64,000 nucleotides of DNA from Syntrophales bacterium (GCA_023229765.1 JALNYO010000006.1:1-64000); one strand, 5' to 3'; shown: positions 50,409-60,235, numbered from the stretch's first letter. The notes: generated from the letters alone by a model not told the origin. Made by a program: numbers and translations.

Positions 50409-51563
50409 ATGGATTTTGAATTGTCGGAAGAGCATAAGATGTTGAAGGATATGGCGGCCAAGTTTGCCCAGGCGGAATTCACCCCCTATGTGCACGAATG
50501 CGACGTGGAGGAGAAGTACACGCCGGATCTCCGGAAAAAGGCGGCGGAAAACGGTCTGATCGGCGCCTGGATCCCGGAAGAGTATGGCGGAGCTGGGGTC
50601 GGCATCCTGGGAAATACACTCATCACCGAGGAGTACTGCAAGGTGGACATGGGGATATGCATCAGTCTCCTGTCCTCTTTCGGCTGTGAGATCATCTTTC
50701 AAAACGGAACAGAGGAACAGAAGAAGACCCTGCTTCCCCCTGTCTGCTCAGGCGCGAAAATAAGCGCGGGCGCCTTCACCGAGCCCAACGCGGGCACGGA
50801 TGTTGCCGGCTATGGTACGCGCGCCGTCAAGGATGGCAGCGACTATGTGATCAACGGCAACAAGATGTTTATAACCAATGGGACGGTCTGTGATTTCATG
50901 CTGACCGCTTGCATCACGAATCCAGAGGAGAAAAAACACAAAAGATTCAGCATAATCAGCATCCCCGCCGATACAAGGGGAATAACCCGCACCAAGATTC
51001 ACGGGAAGATGGGGATCCGCACCACCGATACGGCGGAAATCGCCTTTGAAGATGTCCGGGTGCCCCAGTCCAATCTGATTGGGACGAAAGAGGGGCTGGG
51101 CTTCTATCAGCTTATGCATTTTTTCGATACGACGCGCATCCAGGTCGCCGGCCAGGCACTGGGGCTTTCCGAGGCTTGTCTGGCGGAAAGCATCAAATAT
51201 GTGAAGGAGCGAACAGTCTTCGGAGCGCCGCTGGGCTCCTACCAGCTTACCCAGAAAAAGCTTGCCGAGATGGCAATCCGCATTGAAGCGCTCCGGGGAA
51301 TGACCTATAAGGCGGCGTGGCTGATGGATCAGGGACGTCCCGATTACACCCTGGCTGCAATGGCGAAGTTTCTGGGCGGCGAGACCGCTGTCTTCTGCGC
51401 TAATTATGCCGTCGAACTCCACGGGGGCTACGGCTACATTAATGAATATGCTGTCGAAAAGCTGTACCGCGACGCCAAAGTTCTGGAACTCTTTGAAGGA
51501 ACAAAGGAAGCGGAGATCATGACGATTGGCCGCACCCTCCAGACCGGATACCATGCCGGGTAA
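50409..51563 (+). CDS. acyl-CoA dehydrogenase
   Basis: A 384-residue flavoprotein that introduces a double bond in acyl-CoA substrates. N-terminal helical domain (~5-115), middle β-domain (AGAFTEPNAGTDVAGYGTRA, FAD/acyl-CoA signature) and C-terminal helical domain (RTVFGAPLGSYQLTQKKLAE). ELHGGYGYINEYAVEKLYRD and ELFEGTKEAEIMTIGR carry the FAD-binding and the probable catalytic Glu region. The chain-length specificity cannot be told; in a syntroph it could act on short-chain, alicyclic or aromatic-derived acyl-CoA. TTGGAGGAG is the ribosome site; a TATAAT lies at 50324 but no clear -35. Electron-transfer flavoprotein genes are not adjacent. Confidence 0.93.
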   Translation: MDFELSEEHKMLKDMAAKFAQAEFTPYVHECDVEEKYTPDLRKKAAENGLIGAWIPEEYGGAGVGILGNTLITEEYCKVDMGICISLLSSFGCEIIFQNGTEEQKKTLLPPVCSGAKISAGAFTEPNAGTDVAGYGTRAVKDGSDYVINGNKMFITNGTVCDFMLTACITNPEEKKHKRFSIISIPADTRGITRTKIHGKMGIRTTDTAEIAFEDVRVPQSNLIGTKEGLGFYQLMHFFDTTRIQVAGQALGLSEACLAESIKYVKERTVFGAPLGSYQLTQKKLAEMAIRIEALRGMTYKAAWLMDQGRPDYTLAAMAKFLGGETAVFCANYAVELHGGYGYINEYAVEKLYRDAKVLELFEGTKEAEIMTIGRTLQTGYHAG

Positions 51564-51624
51564 GTGGCTCATCCAATGAGTCTTTTATTCCGCTGCCGAC
51601 CTGTCGGGATACAACGCGCCTGAC

Positions 51625-51656
51625 GAACAAAGGGTTACGGAAGCTCCGTAACCCCT
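51625..51656 (-). terminator. terminator after tRNA-Gly
   Basis: GGGTTACGGA-GC-TTCCGTAACCC on the minus strand, followed by TTTGTT. It lies just 10 bases past the tRNA 3' end and also faces the end of the acyl-CoA dehydrogenase gene (51563). Confidence 0.85.
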
Positions 51657-51665
51657 TGATTATTC

Positions 51666-51740
<75 letters not shown>

Positions 51741-51812
51741 TCATTAAATACAGTGCTTGCCGCCAGTGCGGAAAAGCGAGCGCATCATATTAAAAGCCGC
51801 CATTTTGTCAAG

Positions 51813-52742
51813 CTATTTTTTCTGCCGCGCCCCCTCTTCCAGACCCTTTATCAGGCTGGTCAGCGTAAAATTCACCGGCGTCGGAACTCCCAGAGCCGCG
51901 CCTTCCCGGACAATCGCCCCGTTGATAAAATCAATTTCGGTGCGCCTCCCTCGTTCGATATCCTGACGCATGGAAGAGATATTCTCTTTCGTGTTGCTCA
52001 TTACCGCCTTGACATGTTCCAGCGGATCGCCTGCAAAAGCGAGCCGGATGCCCCGGCGGCGGGACACCTCCAGCGCCTCGCCGACAGCCTTTTCCATAAG
52101 CTCCGTCAACTCCGGGATCTCCAGAATCTGGCCGTTTTTAATCCGCGCCAGGGCGGTAATAGGGTTTATTCCCACATTTACCAGCAGTTTCCCCCAGATG
52201 ATCCCCGGCAGGTTTTCGGCTATCACAGGATTCAGCCCTGCCGTTTCAAAGATTGCCCGCAGTTGCTCTATCCTCGCTGTTTTCAGACCGGAGGGCTCCC
52301 CGAAAGTCGTCGCCCCGGTTCCGGCATGGCGAATATGCCCGGGGGCAATCATCGTCGCCCCAAAGCCGCTTGTCCCCGCCAGTATCCGCTTTTCACCGGC
52401 GATCTCGGCCAATTGCTCGACATTGCCCAGGCCGTTTTGCACGGTAAAAACGATCGTCTCCTCGCCAAGCAGGGACAGGGCGCCTTTCATTGCCTCACGG
52501 GTATGGTACGATTTGACAAAGACGATCACCAGATCGACCTTACCGATTGCCCGCGGGTCGGTTTCCGCCTGCAGCGGAAAGTTCCTGTCCCCGTTGGGAG
52601 AAGTAATGGTCAATCCCCGCTCCCGGATCATCTGAATGTGCGCCTCCCAGACATCGAGCAGCGTTACAGACTCCCCCGCCTCCGCCAGCAGCGCGCCGTA
52701 CAGGCATCCCATCGCCCCGGCGCCCAAAACCGCAATTTTCAC
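51813..52742 (-). CDS. panE: 2-dehydropantoate 2-reductase
   Basis: A 309-residue NADPH-dependent ketopantoate reductase in pantothenate/CoA synthesis. MKIAVLGAGAMGCLYGALLA is the Rossmann GxGxxG motif, GKVDLVIVFVKSYHTREAM and TVQNGLGNVEQL are family motifs, and GKLLVNVGINPITALARIKNG is in the C-terminal helical domain with the catalytic Lys. AAGGTG lies before the ATG. It follows panB in the same direction, 65 bases apart; the two enzymes act in sequence. Confidence 0.93.
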   Translation of the reverse strand: MKIAVLGAGAMGCLYGALLAEAGESVTLLDVWEAHIQMIRERGLTITSPNGDRNFPLQAETDPRAIGKVDLVIVFVKSYHTREAMKGALSLLGEETIVFTVQNGLGNVEQLAEIAGEKRILAGTSGFGATMIAPGHIRHAGTGATTFGEPSGLKTARIEQLRAIFETAGLNPVIAENLPGIIWGKLLVNVGINPITALARIKNGQILEIPELTELMEKAVGEALEVSRRRGIRLAFAGDPLEHVKAVMSNTKENISSMRQDIERGRRTEIDFINGAIVREGAALGVPTPVNFTLTSLIKGLEEGARQKK

Positions 52743-52807
52743 CTTGCCCCCTTTTAACCAATGACCGACCAGCCGTCTGGCCGGCAGAGGAAAATCCCGC
52801 CTGCCGG

Positions 52808-53644
52808 CTACTTCCCTGCCAGTTTCGCCGCCTCTCCCTCCGCCATTCGGTAAACATGCTCCTCGCCGGGAAAGGCGCCCTTGCGGACATCCTCACTGTA
52901 TGCGGCAAAGACCTTGCGATACTCCTCGGCGACATTACCGTACCTTTTTACGAATTTGGGGGTAAACGCCTGAAAAAGCCCCAGAATGTCCGAACAGACC
53001 ATGATCTGGCCATCGCAGTCGCCGGCGCCGATCCCGTAAACCGGGACAGGAACGTTCCTGCGGATGGCAACGGTTACCTCGGGAGGCACACCCTCCACAA
53101 GAACCGAGAAGGCCCCCGCTTCACATACCGCGATCGCGTCCTCGACAATCGCCTCTGCCGCCGCCGCTGTACGTCCCTGGGCCTTGAATCCCCCCAATGC
53201 GCCCGAACTCTGCGGAGTCAAGCCGATATGTCCCATCAAAAGCATGCCACCATCAACGATCGCCTTGATAACCGGGACTACCCGTTTGCCGCCTTCAAGC
53301 TTAAGGCAATCCACCCCGGCCTCTTTGTAAAACCGGATCGCGTTGCGGCAGGCATCATCGATTCCGGCATGGTAGGAACCAAAAGGCATGTCGCCGATGA
53401 CAAGGGTCTCTGGGGCTCCCCTGCGCACCGCCTCGGCATGGCAGATGCACTGGTCCATGGTGACCGGAACAGTTCCGGGATAGCCATAGACAGCCATCCC
53501 GAGACTATCGCCAACCAGCAGCATGTCCATCCCCGCCTCTTCGGCCAGCTTGGCGGTCATATAATCGTATGCGGTCATCAAGACGGCCTTGCGCCCCTCC
53601 TCCTTCATTGTCTGCAAATCAAAGCGTGTCAGTTTTTTCGTCAT
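52808..53644 (-). CDS. panB: 3-methyl-2-oxobutanoate hydroxymethyltransferase
   Basis: A 278-residue enzyme that transfers the methylene group of 5,10-methylene-THF to α-ketoisovalerate, giving ketopantoate, the PanE substrate. MTAYDYMTAKLAEEAGMD, LLVGDSLGMAVYGYPGTVPV (metal-binding Asp) and GHIGLTPQSSGALGGFKAQG are PanB motifs. VLVEGVPPEV and YGIGAGDCDGQIMVCSDILG are present near the end. The ATG at 53644 follows GGGGAGG; the extension to 53662 contains that site. Confidence 0.95.
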   Translation of the reverse strand: MTKKLTRFDLQTMKEEGRKAVLMTAYDYMTAKLAEEAGMDMLLVGDSLGMAVYGYPGTVPVTMDQCICHAEAVRRGAPETLVIGDMPFGSYHAGIDDACRNAIRFYKEAGVDCLKLEGGKRVVPVIKAIVDGGMLLMGHIGLTPQSSGALGGFKAQGRTAAAAEAIVEDAIAVCEAGAFSVLVEGVPPEVTVAIRRNVPVPVYGIGAGDCDGQIMVCSDILGLFQAFTPKFVKRYGNVAEEYRKVFAAYSEDVRKGAFPGEEHVYRMAEGEAAKLAGK

Positions 53645-53686
53645 TGGCTTTCCTCCCCTCAAAATAAATACGCTCGTTTTTTCGCC

Positions 53687-54976
53687 TCATGCTTTCAGGC
53701 GCAGGCGGACGGAGCGTCCGTGCCCGTAAAGCCCCTCGAGATCGGCGAAGCGGGCGGTCGGCTCTCCATAACGCGCCAGCGCCGTTTGCGAAAAGGACAG
53801 GACACTGGTGCGCTTGAAAAAATCATAAACGCCCAGCGGCGAGGCGAAGCGGGCGGTTCCCCCGGTGGGCAGAACATGATTCGGCCCCGCCATGTAATCG
53901 CCTAGGGCCTCGGGTGTGCTGGTTCCTAAAAAAACTGCCCCGGCGTTGCACAGACGGGGCAAATATGCACGCGGATTTTCCACCATCAGCTCCAGATGTT
54001 CCGGGGCGAAACGGTTGGCCAGCATTATCGCCTCGTCAAGATCCCTGGTAATGATCGCGGCCCCGTAATTTTGCAGCGCCCGTGCGGCGATCTCTTTCCG
54101 CTCCAGATGCGCCATTTGCCGGCTTAGCTCCGCGGCCGCCTCGCGGGCGAATGCCGCGTGCGGCGTCATCAGCACCGCGCCTGCCATTTCGTCGTGCTCC
54201 GCCTGCGCCAGCATATCCGCGGCCACATAGGCGGCATTGCCCGTTTTATCGGCAATGACAAGCACCTCGCTGGGGCCGGCAATCATATCGATCGCAACCT
54301 GGCCAAAAACCATTTTTTTGGCAGCCGCCACGTACCGGTTGCCCGGGCCGACTATTTTGTCCACACGGGGGACCGATTCTGTCCCAAAGGCCAGCGCCGC
54401 AACCGCCTGGGCGCCGCCGATCTTGAAGATGCGGGTGACTCCGGCAAGCTTTGCCGCGGCGGCGATCAAGGGCGGCAGCACCCCGTCCCGGCAGGGGGTA
54501 GTCAGGATGATTTCGGCCACGCCCGCAATCCGCGCCGGTATCGCCGTCATCAGAACGGTAGAGGGGTAACAGGCCCGCCCGCCCGGGGCGTATATCCCTA
54601 CCCGTTCCAGGGGCCGGACCAATTGTCCAAGTTCCACCCCCTCCTCATCGTTGATAAACCAACTTTCCTGTCGCTGATGTTCGTGGAACCTGGCAATCCG
54701 GTCGGCGGAAAGATTCATAATTTCAATCTCTTCAGGAGCAGCCTGCTTCGCCGCGGCCTGCCACTCCTCGGGGGAAACCTCCACCGTCGCGGCGGCAACG
54801 GCAAACCCATCCCAGCGGGCGGTATATTCGAAGAGGGCCTCATCTCCGCGGACGCGGACCGCTTCCACAATAGCCCCCACCGTATTCCAAAGCTGGGCGT
54901 CAAAAACCTGGCCGCGGCCAGTCAACTGTTTGAAATATTCCTCAAATTCCCCACTGTCAGCCTGAATTATCCTCAT
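53687..54976 (-). CDS. hisD: histidinol dehydrogenase
   Basis: A 429-residue zinc enzyme that oxidises histidinol to histidine in two NAD-dependent steps. YAPGGRACYPSTVLMTAIPA, GPGNRYVAAAKKMVFG and DMIAGPSEVLVIADKTGNAA are family motifs; ADMLAQAEHDEMAGAVLMT has the zinc-binding Gln-x-x-His. FAPEHLELMVENPRAYLP and GPNHVLPTGGTARFASPLGV are also present. No other his gene is nearby. The ATG at 54976 is preferred over the TTG at 54985. It lies 35 bases after murA. Confidence 0.95.
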   Translation of the reverse strand: MRIIQADSGEFEEYFKQLTGRGQVFDAQLWNTVGAIVEAVRVRGDEALFEYTARWDGFAVAAATVEVSPEEWQAAAKQAAPEEIEIMNLSADRIARFHEHQRQESWFINDEEGVELGQLVRPLERVGIYAPGGRACYPSTVLMTAIPARIAGVAEIILTTPCRDGVLPPLIAAAAKLAGVTRIFKIGGAQAVAALAFGTESVPRVDKIVGPGNRYVAAAKKMVFGQVAIDMIAGPSEVLVIADKTGNAAYVAADMLAQAEHDEMAGAVLMTPHAAFAREAAAELSRQMAHLERKEIAARALQNYGAAIITRDLDEAIMLANRFAPEHLELMVENPRAYLPRLCNAGAVFLGTSTPEALGDYMAGPNHVLPTGGTARFASPLGVYDFFKRTSVLSFSQTALARYGEPTARFADLEGLYGHGRSVRLRLKA

Positions 54977-55019
54977 AATTTCCAACTCGTTCCTGATTTC
55001 CTGAAATTCCTTTCGTCAA

Positions 55020-56270
55020 TCACCCGGCAATCCGCTTAATCTCGGCGCCCAGGGCGGAAAGCTTCTTTTCGATCTGCTCATATCCCCGGTCAATATGATA
55101 AACGCGCGAAAGCACGGTCTTTCCTTCCGCGGCCAGGCCGGCGAGGATCAGCGACGCCGAGGCGCGCAGATCGGTTGCCATCACCGGCGCCCCGTGCAGC
55201 TGCGGAATTCCCCGCACAATCGCGCTGTTGCCTTCGATAACGATGTCCGCGCCCAGCCGGATCATCTCGCTCACATGCATAAACCGGTTCTCGAAAACTG
55301 TTTCGGTGATGACGCTCAGACCGCTGGCGATCGTCATCATCGCCATGATCTGCGCCTGCAAATCCGTCGGAAAGCCGGGGTGAGGCATGGTCTTTACGTC
55401 CACGCTCTTCACCTCCTTTTTGCCTTTCACCCGGAGGCAGCCCCCCTCAATTTTTATCTCCATTCCTGTTTCGAGCAGCTTGGCCGTCAGTGCTTCGAGA
55501 TCACGGGGCTCGCAATCGAGAATCCGGATATCTCCGTTGGTCATTCCGGCCGCGATAATAAAGGTGCCTGCCTCGATCCGGTCCGGGATCACCCACGCCT
55601 CTACCGGGTGGAGCGCTTTCACTCCTTCGATCGTTATGACGTCACTACCCGCCCCGCGGATTCTCGCCCCCATCCCACTCAGCACCCCGGCTAAATTGAC
55701 AATCTCCGGCTCGCGCGCCGCATTTTTCAGCACAGTTGTCCCCTCGGCCAGTGTCGCCGCCATCATGATGTTTTCCGTGCCCGTCACCGTGGGGGTATCA
55801 AAATAGATCGTCGCCCCTTTCAGGCGCGAAGCCTTCGCCTCGATGTACCCATCCTTTAGCTCCACCTCCGCGCCCATTTCCTTGAGCGCCTTTACATGGA
55901 GATTTACGGGTCTGGCGCCAATCGCGCAGCCACCCGGCAGAGAAACCCGCGCCTCCCCCCTTCTCGCCACAAGGGGACCAAGCACCAGAACCGAGGCCCG
56001 CATCTTCCGGACAAGATCATAGGAGGCCTCGCAACTGGTAATTTCTCCGGCGCTTATCATTAAAGTTTCCCCGCCTTCGCTTTTTACCCCTAAGCTCGCC
56101 AGCAGAGTACGGATCGTCTTGATATCCTCCAGATCGGGAATGTTGTGAAAGGTATTCCAGCCATCGACGAGGAGCGCCGATGCCAGCACCGGCAGGGCGG
56201 CATTCTTCGCCCCGCTGATCCGCACCTCACCCTGCAGCCTCCGCCCGCCGATAATCTCTATTTTATCCAT
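55020..56270 (-). CDS. murA: UDP-N-acetylglucosamine 1-carboxyvinyltransferase
   Basis: A 416-residue enzyme of the first committed peptidoglycan step. ISGAKNAALPVLASALLVDG at the N-terminus has the conserved Lys-Asn pair; LPGGCAIGARPVNLH contains Cys115, the residue that reacts with phosphoenolpyruvate and is the fosfomycin target, so fosfomycin-sensitive chemistry is expected. PHPGFPTDLQAQIMAMM is another signature. GGGGGAATAGTA precedes the ATG. The order prfA-prmC-murA-hisD matches that of other Deltaproteobacteria and Firmicutes. Confidence 0.97.
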   Translation of the reverse strand: MDKIEIIGGRRLQGEVRISGAKNAALPVLASALLVDGWNTFHNIPDLEDIKTIRTLLASLGVKSEGGETLMISAGEITSCEASYDLVRKMRASVLVLGPLVARRGEARVSLPGGCAIGARPVNLHVKALKEMGAEVELKDGYIEAKASRLKGATIYFDTPTVTGTENIMMAATLAEGTTVLKNAAREPEIVNLAGVLSGMGARIRGAGSDVITIEGVKALHPVEAWVIPDRIEAGTFIIAAGMTNGDIRILDCEPRDLEALTAKLLETGMEIKIEGGCLRVKGKKEVKSVDVKTMPHPGFPTDLQAQIMAMMTIASGLSVITETVFENRFMHVSEMIRLGADIVIEGNSAIVRGIPQLHGAPVMATDLRASASLILAGLAAEGKTVLSRVYHIDRGYEQIEKKLSALGAEIKRIAG

Positions 56271-56322
56271 TACTATTCCCCCGCCCCGGCAATTGACTCT
56301 TAATATTCTACAGCCTTATACC

Positions 56323-57171
56323 CTATCTCTTGCTTGCCGACAAGACGCGATCCATCCCCCCGTAGTCGCTGCGGCAAAAGATGTCCGCATAGCTGCCCTC
56401 TTCCCTTAACAAGGAGCTAACCGCGTCTTGCTGCTCCTCGCCGATTTCCATGAAAATACGACCGCCCCGCTTCAAGTGGCGTGGCCCTGCCGCGATAATT
56501 TTCCGGTACAGCGTCAATCCGTCTTGGCCGGCAAGCAGCGCCTCACGGGGCTCAAAATCGCGGATTCCCACCGGCAGTAACGCGTATTGTTCGGTAGTTA
56601 TATAGGGAGGATTGGAACAGATGACATCAAAATTGCCGGGAATGTCCGGGAAAACATCCGCCTGCAGAAAATCAATCCTCCCGGCCACGCCGTGGTAAAG
56701 GGCGTTGCCGCCGGCAACGGCCAGCGCTTCTTGAGAAATGTCTGTCGCCACAATCCGGGTTTCCGGAAGTTTGCTGGCCAGCACAATCGCAATTATGCCG
56801 CTTCCCGTTCCGATATCGCATACCCGCAGATTTTTTCCGGGGGAACAGTAAAAACGCAAAACCTCTTCGATCAGGCATTCCGTTTCCGGCCGCGGAATCA
56901 ACACGGCGGGAGTCACCGTAAAGCGGAGGCCCCAAAACTCCTTCTGCCCGATTATGTAGGAGACCGGCTCGCCCTTCTTCCGTCTTTCGAGAAACCCCGT
57001 GAAAGCAGCTCCCTGTTGCTCCGTTATTGCGCGCTCTGGATATGCCAAAAGCTGGGCGCGGTCGATCTTCAGCAGGTGCATCAGCAGCAGATCGGCGTCA
57101 AGACGGGGGGAAGCGCTGCCGCAGATCGCGAGCTCGGAAGCAGCGCCGGCAAGGAGCGTTTTAATGTTCAT
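56323..57171 (-). CDS. prmC: peptide chain release factor N5-glutamine methyltransferase
   Basis: A 282-residue SAM-dependent methyltransferase that methylates the Gln of the GGQ motif in release factors. A helical N-terminal domain (~1-85), the SAM-binding motif VCDIGTGSGIIAIVLAS and the catalytic NPPY in DVICSNPPYITTEQ are seen. RRKKGEPVSYIIGQKEFWGL is conserved in PrmC. It lies directly after prfA, its substrate gene (38 bases apart). The ATG at 57171 follows GGGAAG; the longer TTG-started form overlaps that site. Confidence 0.95.
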   Translation of the reverse strand: MNIKTLLAGAASELAICGSASPRLDADLLLMHLLKIDRAQLLAYPERAITEQQGAAFTGFLERRKKGEPVSYIIGQKEFWGLRFTVTPAVLIPRPETECLIEEVLRFYCSPGKNLRVCDIGTGSGIIAIVLASKLPETRIVATDISQEALAVAGGNALYHGVAGRIDFLQADVFPDIPGNFDVICSNPPYITTEQYALLPVGIRDFEPREALLAGQDGLTLYRKIIAAGPRHLKRGGRIFMEIGEEQQDAVSSLLREEGSYADIFCRSDYGGMDRVLSASKR

Positions 57172-57209
57172 GACTTCCCGCAAACTATGTACAGGTTAAG
57201 GAAATTTCT

Positions 57210-58280
57210 TTAAGGGGCCGCCTTGTTCAGGGCATCCGTCCGAAAATGGGTAGTCAGCGCATCGAGCATAAATTGGATATCGCCGTTAAGAAAACCTTCG
57301 AGGTTGTAGGAGGTCATCCCAATCCTGTGGTCGGTCACCCTGCCCTGGGGGTAATTGTAGGTTCGGATCCGTTCGCTGCGATCCCCGCTTCCCACCTGGC
57401 TTCTGCGCGTTTCCGAGATTTCGGCGTCATGTTCCCGGACGGCGATATCGAGAAGCCGGGAGCGAAGGACGTTCATCGCCTTGTGTTTGTTCTTGAGCTG
57501 CGATTTTTCATCCTGGCAGGTGACGATCATCCCCGTCGGCAGGTGGGTAATGCGGACCGCCGAATCCGTGGTGTTAACGCTCTGACCGCCATGACCGCTG
57601 GAGTGATAGACGTCTATTCGCAAATCGTTCGGGTCGATGTTCAGCTCAACCTCATCCGCCTCCGGGAGAATGGCCACAGTGACCGCGGAGGTATGGATCC
57701 GCCCCTGCGCCTCCGTCACCGGCACTCTCTGGACGCGGTGCACGCCGCCCTCATATTTAAGCCGACTGTATGCGCCCTGCCCGGCAATCAGGGCAATGAT
57801 CTCCTTGAAGCCTCCCATGCCGCCGGAGGGCGTGCTGCCGATGATTTCCACCTTCCAGCCGGAGGCTTCCGCGTAACGGGCGTACATCCGGAAGAGATCC
57901 TCGACGAAGAGTCCCGCCTCGTCCCCGCCGGTGCCGGCGCGAATCTCCAGAAAGACATTTTTTTCGTCGTTGGGGTCGCGGGGCAGCAGGAGAAAATTCA
58001 GCTTTTCCTGCAGGGTTTCCACCGATTCTTTCAACCGGGGGAGCTCTTCTCTGGCAATCTCCTTCAATTCTTCGTCGTTTCCCTGCAGGAGCGCCTGATC
58101 CTCCTGCAGCAGGGAAACGGCTTTTTCATATTTGCGAAAGGTCTCGACAAGCGGCAGGATATTGGAATGCTCTTTGGCGTACTTCTGATACTGGCCGGTA
58201 TTGCCGAGAACAGCAGGGTCACTGAGCAACTGCTCCAGCTCCCGGTATCGGGCTTCTATTTCCTTAAGTCTTGAAAACAT
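57210..58280 (-). CDS. prfA: peptide chain release factor 1
   Basis: A 356-residue release factor for UAA and UAG. The codon-recognition motif is PVT (PxT type, RF1 rather than RF2) in VQRVPVTEAQGRIHTS, and SSGHGGQSVNTTDSAVRI holds the GGQ loop. FLEIRAGTGGDEAGLFVEDL is also diagnostic. The PxT Val replaces the common Ala; the pattern still fits. Downstream of rpmE, upstream of prmC. Confidence 0.96.
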   Translation of the reverse strand: MFSRLKEIEARYRELEQLLSDPAVLGNTGQYQKYAKEHSNILPLVETFRKYEKAVSLLQEDQALLQGNDEELKEIAREELPRLKESVETLQEKLNFLLLPRDPNDEKNVFLEIRAGTGGDEAGLFVEDLFRMYARYAEASGWKVEIIGSTPSGGMGGFKEIIALIAGQGAYSRLKYEGGVHRVQRVPVTEAQGRIHTSAVTVAILPEADEVELNIDPNDLRIDVYHSSGHGGQSVNTTDSAVRITHLPTGMIVTCQDEKSQLKNKHKAMNVLRSRLLDIAVREHDAEISETRRSQVGSGDRSERIRTYNYPQGRVTDHRIGMTSYNLEGFLNGDIQFMLDALTTHFRTDALNKAAP

Positions 58281-58332
58281 CACGATCCACTATTAAAATT
58301 AACGGGCCTGCTGCCGCATGAACCCAGTCAGT

Positions 58333-58380
58333 TCCAGACACAAACAGCCGGCGACTGTCACCGGCTGTTCGTGTCTGGAA
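58333..58380. other. large hairpin between rpmE and prfA
   Basis: TTCCAGACACAAACAGCCGG and its inverted copy CCGGCTGTTCGTGTCTGGAA (58359-58380) are separated by GCGACTGTCA. There is no T-run on either side. It could be a processing/attenuation site within the rpmE-prfA message or a repeat. Confidence 0.6.
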
Positions 58381-58485
58381 CGTTATTTGGCAAAGGCAGC
58401 AGCCCACTGTTAAAACCCTCCGTTCCGGCGACGGCCGGAGTGGGGGGAAATCCGTTGGGAAGGTGGCGCCTGTACCGATAAAGGG

Positions 58486-58698
58486 TTACGCCTTTTTCTC
58501 TAATCCCGCATACTTGCGGTTGAACCTCTCCACCCGTCCCGCCGTATCGACAATCTTCTGCTTTCCGGTCATGAAGGGATGGCACTGGGAACAGACTTCC
58601 ACCTTGATATCCTGTCTGGTTGACCTTGTCGCGATAACATTTCCGCAAACACAGCTTATCGTTGTGTCCTTATATTCGGGATGAATTCCCTGTTTCAT
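58486..58698 (-). CDS. rpmE: 50S ribosomal protein L31 (zinc-binding form)
   Basis: A 70-residue protein with the four-Cys zinc site C16-x-C18...C36-x2-C39, marking the C+ paralogue, and L31 family segments (CVCGNVIATRSTRQDIKVEV, HPFMTGKQKIVDTAGRVERF). AAAGGAGACATACAG precedes the ATG. It is encoded between rho and prfA, as in many bacteria. Zinc-limitation paralogues are not visible in this window. Confidence 0.97.
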   Translation of the reverse strand: MKQGIHPEYKDTTISCVCGNVIATRSTRQDIKVEVCSQCHPFMTGKQKIVDTAGRVERFNRKYAGLEKKA

Positions 58699-58929
58699 GT
58701 CTGTATGTCTCCTTTTAATTAATCTTCGGCTTCCGGCTTTTTCAGCCTTCAGCGCTCAGTAAAAACCATGCAAAAAATACTCGTTCCCCTTCTCCGCAGC
58801 CTCACCCTTGCCAAGCGGGCAACTGGGGATTATAGTCATTTAAAATTGAATTTCAAGCACTATTTATTCGCCCCCCGGCAAAGCCGCATCCTAACTGCTT
58901 TGGGGCCCCCGGAACTTGCAAAAAACCGC

Positions 58930-60177
58930 TTACGAATTCATCGAATCGAGGAATAATTTATTGTTGTCCGTCTTGCGAATCTTGTTGATGATGAATTCCA
59001 TGGCATCCACCGGATTCATCTCCTGGAGCAGCCTCCGCAATATCCATACCCGGTTGAGATTGGCCTTCGGGATGAGCAGCTCTTCCTTCCTCGTTCCGGA
59101 GCGAATCAGATCGAAAGCGGGGAAAACCCGGCGATCGGCGATGCGGCGGTCAAGGTGCAGTTCCATGTTCCCGGTCCCCTTAAACTCCTCGAAGATGACC
59201 TCGTCCATCCGGCTGCCGGTATCAATCAGCGCGGTGGAAATGATTGTCAGACTGCCGCCGTTTTCTATGTTGCGGGCCGCTCCAAAGAAGCGCTTCGGCT
59301 TATGCAGGGCGTTGGAATCCACCCCGCCGGAAAGCACCTTCCCGGAAGGGGGGACAACCGTATTGTAGGCGCGAGCCAGACGGGTAATGCTGTCTAAAAG
59401 GATGACGACATCCTTTTTGTGCTCCACGAGCCGTTTCGCCTTTTCTATAACCATCTCCGCAACCTGTACATGGCGGGTAGCCGGCTCGTCGAAGGTGGAG
59501 GAGATCACTTCCCCCGCCACGCTGCGCTGCATATCCGTTACCTCTTCGGGCCGTTCATCGATCAAAAGCACCATCAGCACAACCTCCTTGTGGTTGGCGG
59601 TGATGCTGTGGGCGATGTCCTGCAGAAGAACCGTTTTACCGGCGCGGGGCGGAGAGACGATCAGACCGCGCTGCCCTTTGCCGATCGGCGTGAAGAGATC
59701 CATGATGCGCGTGGAGTAATTCTCCGGATCGTGTTCGAGATTCAGCTTTTCATCCGGGTACAGCGGCGTCAGGTTGTCAAAGAGAATTTTGTCGCGCGCC
59801 GCTTCCGGGCTCTCAAAATTGACGTCATCAACCTTCAGCAGCGCGAAGTACTTTTCGCCTTCTTTCGGCGGCCTTACCTCGCCGGAGACCGTATCACCCG
59901 TTCGCAGACTGAATCGTCTGATCTGCGAGGGCGAAACGTAGATGTCGTCCGGGCTGGGCAGGTAGTTGTAATCTACGGCCCGTAAAAAGCCAAACCCGTC
60001 CGGCAGTATCTCCAGAACGCCGGAGCCCGAAATAACGCCGTTCTTTTCGGCCTGCGTCTGCAGGATAGCGAAAATCAGGTCCTGCCTTCTCATGCCGCTG
60101 GCGCCGGGAACATCCAGCTCCTTGGCCATTTTTGTCAATTCACTGATAGGTTGTCTTTTAATATCTTCGATGTGCAT
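58930..60177 (-). CDS. rho: transcription termination factor Rho
   Basis: A 415-residue hexameric RNA helicase. Rho_N (~1-45; RQPISELTKMAKELDVPGAS), a cold-shock-like RNA-binding domain (~50-120; GVLEILPDGFGFLRAVDYNY; SPSQIRRFSLRTGDTVSG) and the ATPase (SPPRAGKTVLLQDIAHSIT Walker A; VVILLDSITRLARAYNTVVP Walker B; GSRMDEVIFEEFKGTGNMEL) are present. An arginine finger and Q/R loops follow the usual order. The ATG at 60177 has an AGG nearby. No long spacer insertion is present. Confidence 0.97.
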   Translation of the reverse strand: MHIEDIKRQPISELTKMAKELDVPGASGMRRQDLIFAILQTQAEKNGVISGSGVLEILPDGFGFLRAVDYNYLPSPDDIYVSPSQIRRFSLRTGDTVSGEVRPPKEGEKYFALLKVDDVNFESPEAARDKILFDNLTPLYPDEKLNLEHDPENYSTRIMDLFTPIGKGQRGLIVSPPRAGKTVLLQDIAHSITANHKEVVLMVLLIDERPEEVTDMQRSVAGEVISSTFDEPATRHVQVAEMVIEKAKRLVEHKKDVVILLDSITRLARAYNTVVPPSGKVLSGGVDSNALHKPKRFFGAARNIENGGSLTIISTALIDTGSRMDEVIFEEFKGTGNMELHLDRRIADRRVFPAFDLIRSGTRKEELLIPKANLNRVWILRRLLQEMNPVDAMEFIINKIRKTDNNKLFLDSMNS

Positions 60178-60235
60178 TTTTTTTGCCTGTATAGTTGGTT
60201 ATTAACGAGATGCCGAATGGCATCCACCCCGTGCG